NCBI GenBank assembly: GCA_030430155.1
Contig: JAUIFV010000030.1
Coordinates: 1 to 36,235, forward strand
Length of the DNA stretch: 36,235 nucleotides
Reading direction: 5' to 3'
Source: Gammaproteobacteria bacterium
GTDB lineage: Bacteria; Pseudomonadota; Gammaproteobacteria; Xanthomonadales; SZUA-5
The position numbers were made by a program, and so were the translations under genes. Every line of letters begins with the position of its first letter. Within the stretch, counting starts at the first letter, position 1. The notes under the pieces were generated by a model. It had not been told where the DNA came from and did not search any database. It worked only from the letters and a program-made list of their open reading frames with translations. Below are positions 17,120 to 23,513 of the stretch, piece by piece.

Positions 17120-17974
17120 CTATCGGTACAGCGCTTGCGCGTGAAAATTCAGATGATCAGCGACGAAGCTCTGTATGAACCAATAGCTATGGTCATAACC
17201 GGGTTGCATGCGCAATCGCAGTGGCTGTCCGGCCTGCTCACAGCTGCGCTGCAGGCGTTCGGGCTGCAGCTGTGATTGCAAAAAGGGATCAGCCTCGCCT
17301 TGGTCGACCAACAACTCGGCGGGGAAGCGATGGCCAGCACCAATCAGCGCGCAGGCGTCGTGTCTGAGCCAGCTTGCGCGGTCGTCGCCGAGATAGCGCG
17401 GCAGGGCCTTCTCTCCCCAGGGCACCTGACTAGGAGCGACGATAGGGGCGAAAGCCGAGATGGATCGATAGCGCTGTGGGTTGTTCAGGCCAATGGTCAA
17501 CGCGCCGTGGCCGCCCATGGAGTGCCCGCACAGGCTCTGCCGTTGCGCATCGCCGGCCAGCTGTTCGGCGACGATAGTCGGTAGCTCATCGCGCACGTAG
17601 CTGTACATGCGGAAGTGCGCCGACCAGGGTGCCTGGCTGGCGTCCAGATAGAAGCCCGCCCCGGCGCCGAATTCCCAGTCATCGGCTTCGCCGGTGATGC
17701 CGGTATCGCGCGGGCTGGTATCGGGCGCCACCAGCATCAGCCCGTGACGAGCGGCCAGTGCCTGGGCGCCCGCCTTGATCATGAAGGTCTCTTCATTGCA
17801 GGTCAGCCCAGCGAGCAGATAGAGCACCGGCAGCGGCCGCTGCGGGTCACCCGGCGGGCGATAGACGGAGAAGCGCATCGGTCCGTTGCAGCAGTCGGAA
17901 TGATGGCTGTAGACACTCTGGGTGCCGTCAAAGCAGCGCTGCTCGCTGTGCTTAGTGAGTTCGCTGGCCGGCAT
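17120..17974 (-). CDS. fghA: S-formylglutathione hydrolase
   Basis: 284 residues, an alpha/beta hydrolase of the esterase D family. It hydrolyses S-formylglutathione to glutathione and formate, the second step of glutathione-dependent formaldehyde detoxification. The nucleophile is in SLCGHSMGGHGAL (Ser about 152). The acid is in LVDQGEADPFL (Asp about 229) and the His in GYDHSYWFI (about 262). The N-terminal block FSVYRPPGDPQRPLPVLYLL and LTCNEETFMIKAGAQ are typical. The open frame extends to 18100, but ATG 17974 gives the family start and shares one base with the adhC stop (TGATG), so the pair is co-translated. Confidence 0.96.
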   Translation of the reverse strand: MPASELTKHSEQRCFDGTQSVYSHHSDCCNGPMRFSVYRPPGDPQRPLPVLYLLAGLTCNEETFMIKAGAQALAARHGLMLVAPDTSPRDTGITGEADDWEFGAGAGFYLDASQAPWSAHFRMYSYVRDELPTIVAEQLAGDAQRQSLCGHSMGGHGALTIGLNNPQRYRSISAFAPIVAPSQVPWGEKALPRYLGDDRASWLRHDACALIGAGHRFPAELLVDQGEADPFLQSQLQPERLQRSCEQAGQPLRLRMQPGYDHSYWFIQSFVADHLNFHAQALYR

Positions 17975-19083
17975 CAGTATTGCACCACCGCGCGGATGGA
18001 CTCGCCGCGGTGCATCAGGTCGAAGCCCTCGTTGATTCGCTCCAGCGGCAGGGTGTGGGTGATCAACTCGTCGATGCGAATCTTCCCGTCCATGTACCAA
18101 TCGACGATCTTCGGTACATCAGTGCGACCACGGGCGCCGCCGAAGGCGCTGCCGCGCCAGTTGCGTCCGGTGACCAGCTGGAAGGGGCGGGTGCTGATTT
18201 CCTGACCAGAACCGGCCACGCCGATAATGATCGAGGTGCCCCAGCCCTTGTGACAGCACTCTAAGGCCTGACGCATCAGCGTGGTGTTGCCGACGCACTC
18301 GAAGCTGTAGTCGGCGCCGCCCTTGGTCAGGGACACCAGATAGGGCACCAGATCGCCCTCGACCTCCTTGGGATTGACGAAGTGGGTCATGCCGAACTCC
18401 TCGGCCAGTGCCCGCTTGCTGGGATTGATGTCCACACCGACGATCATTTCCGCGCCGACCAGGCGCAATCCCTGGATCACGTTCAAGCCGATGCCGCCCA
18501 GGCCAAAGACCACGCAGCGCGAGCCGGCTTCCACTTTGCCGGTGTAGATCACCGCGCCAATGCCGGTGGTCACGCCGCAGCCGATGTAGCAGACCTTGTC
18601 GAAGGGCGCGTCGGGCCGGATCTTGGCTACCGCGATTTCCGGTAGCACCGTGTATTCGGCAAAGGTGGAGGTGCCCATGTAGTGATAGAGCGCTTCGTTG
18701 CCGATGGAGAAGCGGCTGCTACCGTCAGGCATCAGGCCCTGGCCCTGGGTGCTGCGGATGGACTGACAGAGGTTGGTCTTGGGGTTCAGGCAGTACTCGC
18801 ACTGCCGACACTCTGGCGTGTAAAGCGGAATCACGTGATCGCCTTTGCGCACGCTGGTCACGCCGGGACCGGTGTCGACGACAATGCCGGCGCCTTCGTG
18901 TCCGAGGATAGACGGAAACAGCCCCTCGGGGTCGTCGCCGGAAAGCGTGTAGGCGTCGGTATGGCAAATCCCGGTGGCCTTCAGCTGTACCAGGACCTCG
19001 CCCGTTTTGGGGCCTTCCAAATCAACCGTCTCAATGCTCAACGGCGCGCCAGCCTGGTGCGCAACGGCAGCTCTAACCTTCAT
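17974..19083 (-). CDS. frmA: S-(hydroxymethyl)glutathione dehydrogenase / class III alcohol dehydrogenase
   Basis: 369 residues, the usual length. It oxidises S-hydroxymethylglutathione (formaldehyde plus glutathione) with NAD+ and in this family also reduces S-nitrosoglutathione. Catalytic zinc ligands are visible in ATGICHTDAYTLSG and LGHEGAGIV. The structural zinc site is ECRQCEYCLNPKTNLC. The Rossmann loop is FGLGGIGLNVIQG followed by GVDINPSKRALAEEFG. The start has GAGG about 10 bases upstream. The fghA gene follows with a one-base overlap, so substrate passes between adjacent gene products. No FrmR-type repressor is in the window. It diverges from fumC. Confidence 0.97.
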   Translation of the reverse strand: MKVRAAVAHQAGAPLSIETVDLEGPKTGEVLVQLKATGICHTDAYTLSGDDPEGLFPSILGHEGAGIVVDTGPGVTSVRKGDHVIPLYTPECRQCEYCLNPKTNLCQSIRSTQGQGLMPDGSSRFSIGNEALYHYMGTSTFAEYTVLPEIAVAKIRPDAPFDKVCYIGCGVTTGIGAVIYTGKVEAGSRCVVFGLGGIGLNVIQGLRLVGAEMIVGVDINPSKRALAEEFGMTHFVNPKEVEGDLVPYLVSLTKGGADYSFECVGNTTLMRQALECCHKGWGTSIIIGVAGSGQEISTRPFQLVTGRNWRGSAFGGARGRTDVPKIVDWYMDGKIRIDELITHTLPLERINEGFDLMHRGESIRAVVQY

Positions 19084-19175
19084 CTATCCGTACCTCAAGT
19101 CGGGAAGCCGTTTTAGTCTAGTCGATGGATGCGCGTCGGTTTCCACGGCGGGGATCAACCAATGAGGAGATCGTG

Positions 19176-20552
19176 ATGAGTGAGTTTCGAACGCTGCGCG
19201 ACAGCATGGGTGAACTGCAGGTCCCGCTTGCGGCGCTGTTTGGCGCCCAAACCCAGCGTGCAGTGGAGAATTTCCGCATATCTGGCAGACCCATGCCGGC
19301 GGACTTCATCCACGCGCTGGGCTTGATCAAGGCCGCAGCGGCACAGGCCAACGGACAGTTGGGTCACCTGCACTCCGACATTGCCGCGGCGATCGCTGCA
19401 GCCGCCTTGGCGGTGGCCGAAGGAGGTCATGATGAGCAATTCCCGGTCGACGTGTTTCAAACCGGATCGGCGACCTCCTCAAATATGAACGCCAATGAGG
19501 TGATTGCCACTTTGGCGTCCAGTTCGGGGCTGTCGGTGCACCCCAACGATCACGTCAACTTCGGGCAGTCCAGCAACGATGTGGTCCCTACCGCGATCCA
19601 GGTTGCCGCATGTCTGGCCGTAGAGCATCGGCTGCTGCCGGCGATTGCTCATCTGCGCGCGGTCATCGAAGGACGTGCCGCAGACCTTGCCGACGTGGTC
19701 AAAACCGGTCGCACCCACCTGATGGACGCCATGCCGATCCGCATGGATCAGGAGTTGGGCGCCTGGGCAGCGCAGCTGGGCGCCGGCGAAGCGCGACTCA
19801 GCGATAGCCTGCGCCGAGTACGCCAGCTGCCTCTAGGCGGCACCGCAGTGGGCACCGGGATCAATGCCGACCCGAAATACTCCGCTCTTGCGGTGGCCGA
19901 GCTGAGCCAGATCAGCGGTTATCGATTTGAGGTGGCGGAGAATTTGTTTGCCGGCATTGCGGCCAAGGACGAAGCGGTGGAGCTTTCCGGCCAGCTCAAA
20001 GCCGTGGCCTGCAGCGTGATGAAGATCGCCAATGACCTGCGCTGGATGAATTCCGGTCCGCTGGCCGGATTGGCCGAGATCGAGTTGCCCGCGCTGCAGC
20101 CTGGCTCGTCGATCATGCCCGGCAAGGTCAATCCGGTCATCGCCGAAGCGGTTGCGATGGTGTGCGCCAAGGTGATGGGCAACGACGTCGCCATCGGTAT
20201 TGCCGGGCAGTCGGGGAATTTTCAGCTCAATGTGATGTTGCCGCTGATCGCCGATGCGCTGCTGGAGAGTATCAACCTGCTGGCCAACAGCCTGCCCCTG
20301 CTGGCGGACAAGGTGGTGGCAGGAATCCAGCCCAATCGCGAGCGTCTGAGCGAACTGCTGGCGAGCAATCCGGTGCTGGTTACCGCGCTGAACGCGAAGA
20401 TTGGCTACGAGCGTGGCGCAGAAATTGCCAAACGGGCCTACGCGGAGGGTCGACCCATATTCGAGGTCGCCTGCGAATCGCTAGACTTCGAGGCTGAAGA
20501 ACTGCGCACGCTGCTGGATCCGCGGCGGCTGACTCGCGGTGGGTTAAGCTGA
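19176..20552 (+). CDS. fumC: class II fumarate hydratase
   Basis: 458 residues. It interconverts fumarate and malate in the TCA cycle without an iron-sulfur cluster. Signatures are the tetramer active-site segments GQSSNDVVPTAIQVA, KTGRTHLMDAMPIRMDQELG (catalytic His in the T-H-L-M-D-A block) and the lyase signature GSSIMPGKVNPV with the catalytic Ser. The frame is open to 19125, but ATG 19176 (MSEFRTLRDSMGELQVP) has GAGGAGA seven bases upstream. Aspartase and argininosuccinate lyase share the fold; the SSND and HLMDA blocks and the length favour fumarase. It complements the succinate dehydrogenase cluster at 31-35 kb but is not in its operon. Confidence 0.95.
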   Translation: MSEFRTLRDSMGELQVPLAALFGAQTQRAVENFRISGRPMPADFIHALGLIKAAAAQANGQLGHLHSDIAAAIAAAALAVAEGGHDEQFPVDVFQTGSATSSNMNANEVIATLASSSGLSVHPNDHVNFGQSSNDVVPTAIQVAACLAVEHRLLPAIAHLRAVIEGRAADLADVVKTGRTHLMDAMPIRMDQELGAWAAQLGAGEARLSDSLRRVRQLPLGGTAVGTGINADPKYSALAVAELSQISGYRFEVAENLFAGIAAKDEAVELSGQLKAVACSVMKIANDLRWMNSGPLAGLAEIELPALQPGSSIMPGKVNPVIAEAVAMVCAKVMGNDVAIGIAGQSGNFQLNVMLPLIADALLESINLLANSLPLLADKVVAGIQPNRERLSELLASNPVLVTALNAKIGYERGAEIAKRAYAEGRPIFEVACESLDFEAEELRTLLDPRRLTRGGLS

Positions 20553-20782
20553 TCTGAGTTATACGATAAGCAGATCGTGCAACTGCCGCGGCGGCCATTC
20601 ATACTCCTACTGGAGGCCGCAGAGTCGCACAGATTGTCACGATTCTCCCTGCGAGGACGGTTCTATCCGGGTCTGTAGGTATGATCGGGGCTGCGAGGCT
20701 GAGTTTGGTTCGCAGCACAGCTGCACGTCGCTGACGGCGCTGGCAGCAACGTGGTGAGCAATAAAGGGTTGGGAGGATCACT

Positions 20783-21703
20783 GTGAAACGAGTCTTCACG
20801 TTCGTTGCCATGCTCTGCATGCCGCTGGCGCTGTGGGCGCAGACGGTGGATATCACCGGAGACGATCTGCTCGGTGGGGACGCCGACAATCGGCTTCGTG
20901 CGATCGCCGGAGAGGCTGCGCAATCGGGGCGTGGGCTGCAGGTCAGCGCACCGGAATATTGGCACGACATCATCGCCGGTCAGCTGCGACAGGGTGCGGC
21001 CGGATTGAATGTCCCGATCAGCTACCGGGATACCACCATCGAGATGGTCACCGTGCGTCTGGTGGATGCCGAGCCTGCGGAGCCGGAGCCCGAGCCGGCT
21101 CCAGTCGTCGCTCCGGCACCCGCGGCAGCGCCGGCTCCAGAGCCTGCACCTACGCCACCACCGCCACCGCCACCACCACCGCGCCCGGAACCGACGCCGG
21201 TTGCGCCGCAGCCCGCACCACCGCCGCCGCCAGAGCCGGAGCCAGAGCCCGAACCCGAACCCGAGCCAGAACCCGCGCCGCCACCGCCGCCGCCAGTGGT
21301 TGAGCCAACGCCGCCGCCGGTCGCTGCGCCGCCACCGGCGCCCGAGCCGCCGCCGGCTGTGGCCGCGACAGTTGCGGATGAACAAGGCGCCGACGAGTCG
21401 GCCGAGGACGAAGCGACCGAAGCGGAGCCCATCGGAGTCGTGAACGCCATCGTGCCGGCGCCGAACTCGCCGCTGCGAGCGCGCCTGGAGCGCCGATTCA
21501 ACAAGAATTCGCCGATCATCGAAACGCTGTCGGTCAGTTCTTTGGCGCGCCGAGATCAGCTCTATGTGACTGACGATGCGGTGGTCGTACTGCGTCGCAA
21601 CAAGGGCGGCACGCTGGACCGTTATTGGCTGGTGGGCGAGATCGACTTCGGTAATCGCGACTACGCTTCCCGCGGTGGACGGGCTTTCGTGAAGCGGCGC
21701 TAG
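20783..21703 (+). CDS. exported proline/glutamate-rich protein of unknown function
   Basis: 306 residues starting at GTG 20783. A signal peptide (RVFTFVAMLCMPLALWAQ, cleavage near AQ) is followed by a compact region of about 75 residues (ITGDDLLGGDADNRLRAIAG and VPISYRDTTIEMVTVRLVDA). A long low-complexity region then follows, about residues 93-200, made of Pro, Glu and Ala, including a (PE)n run and poly-Pro blocks. An acidic stretch comes next, then a C-terminal domain rich in Arg and beta residues (DQLYVTDDAVVVLRRNKGG, DRYWLVGEIDFGNRDYA). Pro/Glu-rich rods of this kind span the periplasm or cell wall in proteins such as TonB, so a periplasmic spacer is plausible. I recognise no family. A palindromic repeat copy lies 80 bases downstream. 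Confidence 0.75.
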   Translation: MKRVFTFVAMLCMPLALWAQTVDITGDDLLGGDADNRLRAIAGEAAQSGRGLQVSAPEYWHDIIAGQLRQGAAGLNVPISYRDTTIEMVTVRLVDAEPAEPEPEPAPVVAPAPAAAPAPEPAPTPPPPPPPPPRPEPTPVAPQPAPPPPPEPEPEPEPEPEPEPAPPPPPPVVEPTPPPVAAPPPAPEPPPAVAATVADEQGADESAEDEATEAEPIGVVNAIVPAPNSPLRARLERRFNKNSPIIETLSVSSLARRDQLYVTDDAVVVLRRNKGGTLDRYWLVGEIDFGNRDYASRGGRAFVKRR

Positions 21704-22185
21704 TTTGGCTGCCAAAGAGAATGAAGGGCACGACAGCTTTGGCGCGCGAAGGGTTCTGTAAAGGCTCAACGATAGGCGGAATCAATTCGTGAACCCTCTA
21801 CTGCGGCATCCGCAGGCGCGCCGTGGCGCGGTTTGCTCCCTCCGATCGACTCGACGTACCTCAAGTATGCCTTCGTCGATCCCCAGTCCGCGAACCACAC
21901 CACAGCACGCATGTGAAACCTTCGCTACGAACGTTCGTGAACGATGCGGGCTAAGGAGCCTGCGCGTCAGAAGCGGTCGGGCTACGACGGCGCCCTAGCG
22001 ATTGACGCCGCCTATTGTCGCGCATACATAGAACAATTCAGGCTCGTGCGGTGAGAATCACAAGGTAATCGCGGATTTGGATTGAAGACAATGAGCTCGC
22101 GCGAAAAACGCGGTCGTGGCTGCAGTGAAAACGGCGGGCTGATGTGGTATCGCTGTGGCGAATCGCGTTTTGGTGCAACGCTGAA
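21704..22185. other. 482-base intergenic region between convergent genes
   Basis: It lies between the proline-rich gene and the ADYC-type gene. It holds palindromic repeat copy 3 (21784-21953). The remaining 230 bases on the right show no convincing gene, RNA or terminator on either strand. Confidence 0.6.
21784..21953. repeat. palindromic dispersed repeat, copy 3
   Basis: Closely similar to copy 2 in the same orientation. It shares CTACTGCGGC, CCGCAGGCGCG, TTTGCTCCCTCC, GATCGACTCGACGTAC and TTCGCTACGAACG, and ends GATGCGGGCTA. The centre is TCGACGTAC/GTATGCCTTCGTCGA. The left end (CAATTCGTGAAC) has lost the CCCGCATTATT terminus. Confidence 0.88.
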
Positions 22186-22983
22186 TTAGCGCTTGGACCG
22201 ATTGAACAATAGTGCGCCGCGTGCAGTGGCTGATTCCTCAGTGCAGATTTGTTCAGCTCCACGCAGTCCTGAGCACCGCTCCGTCAAGTCCGTGAGGGAA
22301 AGAATCTCCGTTACTCGAGTGTGTGCCACGCAGACCGCGCCGTCGCTATTCCAGCCGGCTTCAAAACTGAGTTCTCCTGCCTGATTCTCGGATTGCTGCA
22401 CGCCGACTTGGTCGTATACATCGATCAGAGTGCCGTCCCGGGTGTTGGGCCGACCATCGCCACAATAGTCTGCGCGGGCCAGGCGTATGCAGGACTCGAA
22501 GTACTTGCCCAGCGGTTCGCCGCTGAATGGTGCGCTGCGCCATGGCGTGTAACCCCAGCGCAAGCACTTGGCTTCTACGCCGCTGACGCAGCTCATGCTG
22601 AATCGGTCGGGATCAGCCACGTAGCGACCGGCGTTGTCTAGGTAGCCTGGATACAGCACGACCCGTTCATCGCCTGCGGGGTCCGGCTCGCAAAATCCGT
22701 TGTACAGAGTCTCGCCAGGGCCGCGCAACTGCAGCGTGTGCAGCCAGATATCATCGAAGCGGGCCGTGCTATCACGTTCGACGGCGAGAATGCGAATGCT
22801 GCCGAGGTCGCTCAGCTCCAGTTCGGCCCCAAGCAGCTGACTCGCGCTGCGGTATTCACCGCTGGCATCCAGCAGCTGCAGCTCAGTCCCGACCACTCGC
22901 AGGCCGGTTGCGCTCAGCGAGCTTGCGTAGAGCAAGCTCGCTGTGACCACCAATGTGGCGATCGTGCGTTGGCCGAAACTCAT
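22186..22983 (-). CDS. exported ADYC-type domain protein
   Basis: 265 residues. The signal peptide is ATLVVTASLLYASSLSATG. The mature protein has eight or so Cys. The motif ARADYCGDGRPNTRDGTLID (about residues 168-187) marks the ADYC domain, a family of exported proteins of unknown function known mainly from myxobacteria and other proteobacteria. Around it are YNGFCEPDPAGDERVVLYPG, KCLRWGYTPW and a Cys-rich end, ERCSGLRGAEQICTEES. The Cys pattern suggests disulfides outside the cytoplasm. Its ATG overlaps the stop of the repeat-peptide gene upstream (ATGA), so the two are co-translated. The family assignment is from memory of the motif; the function is unknown. Confidence 0.8.
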   Translation of the reverse strand: MSFGQRTIATLVVTASLLYASSLSATGLRVVGTELQLLDASGEYRSASQLLGAELELSDLGSIRILAVERDSTARFDDIWLHTLQLRGPGETLYNGFCEPDPAGDERVVLYPGYLDNAGRYVADPDRFSMSCVSGVEAKCLRWGYTPWRSAPFSGEPLGKYFESCIRLARADYCGDGRPNTRDGTLIDVYDQVGVQQSENQAGELSFEAGWNSDGAVCVAHTRVTEILSLTDLTERCSGLRGAEQICTEESATARGALLFNRSKR

Positions 22984-23279
22984 TCCGGCAGCCGAACTTG
23001 GACCTGATCGAGCTGGATCCCACTCAACGGTCGCTGCGCAGAGAGCACCAGACTACCGGTTCCCTCGCTGCCGTTGAGCCGCTTTCCGTTGAGCCGTTTT
23101 CCGTTCAAGCGAAAACCGTTCAAGCGAAAACCGTTCGATTGCAATCCGGCCTGTTGCTGATGTTTGTCGATGACGGAGCGCAGCCCGGCATGGTCCCCGT
23201 TGAGGGCATCTTGCGCGGCAGTGCTTTCAAACGCGGACATCAACAACAGTGCGACGGTGACTTGGTAAATTGTCTTCAT
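22980..23279 (-). CDS. exported small protein with N-G-x-R-L pentapeptide repeats
   Basis: 99 residues from ATG 23279 (MKTIYQVTVALLLMSAFEST). AGGAGG lies five bases upstream of it; the adjacent ATG at 23282 is too close to that site. The longer open frame to 23468 runs into repeat DNA and is not used. After the signal peptide the protein carries consecutive NGFRL, NGFRL, NGKRL and NGKRL units, then NG (about residues 48-70), and a short beta tail, GIQLDQVQVRLPE. Similar L-N-G repeats accompany ADYC-type proteins elsewhere, as I recall. It overlaps the ADYC gene by four bases, so the two products probably act together at the cell surface or in the periplasm. The function is unknown. Confidence 0.75.
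   Translation of the reverse strand: MKTIYQVTVALLLMSAFESTAAQDALNGDHAGLRSVIDKHQQQAGLQSNGFRLNGFRLNGKRLNGKRLNGSEGTGSLVLSAQRPLSGIQLDQVQVRLPE
23071..23145. repeat. 15-bp tandem repeat, 5 units, in frame
   Basis: Five 15-base units beginning CCGTT. Units 3 and 4 are identical (CCGTTCAAGCGAAAA) and units 1 and 2 differ at one base (CCGTTGAGCCGCTTT and CCGTTGAGCCGTTTT). They encode the N-G-x-R-L pentapeptides on the minus strand. The near identity in pairs points to recent duplication. Confidence 0.88.
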
Positions 23280-23383
23280 CATTACCTCCTGCAAGCTCGC
23301 CAGTGCGAGCGGTGATAAAGACATACGTCGAATGCAATGCGCAGGGATCATCGCCACGCGCTGACGCACGATCCGCGCAGCTG

Positions 23384-23513
23384 ACCCGCATACTTTATGA
23401 GCGTTCATCGCGAGGGTTTCGCTGGCGTGTTGTGGTTCGATCTGCTCACTACGTTCGACTCGCAGCACTGTCCAAGTACGCCTTCAACGATCTCAAGTCC
23501 GCGGATCGGCTCC
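23384..23513. repeat. palindromic dispersed repeat, copy 4 (truncated)
   Basis: It starts ACCCGCATACTTTATGAGC and GTTCATCGCGAGG, matching the outer arm of the family. The centre AAGTACGCCTTCAACGATC and the block GTCCGCGGATC follow. The second arm is missing, because the stop codon of the kinase gene follows directly. Confidence 0.75.

Noticed and set aside
20591-20620. GCGGCC/GGCCGC inverted repeat after fumC as a terminator
   Set aside because: The stem is only 6 bp with an 18-base loop and no T-run.
20663-21769. 368-codon minus-strand open frame opposite the proline-rich gene
   Set aside because: Its Arg/Trp/Gly-rich product is the complement of Pro/Glu codons in a GC-rich gene. It lacks a ribosome site and domain structure, while the plus-strand frame has a signal peptide.
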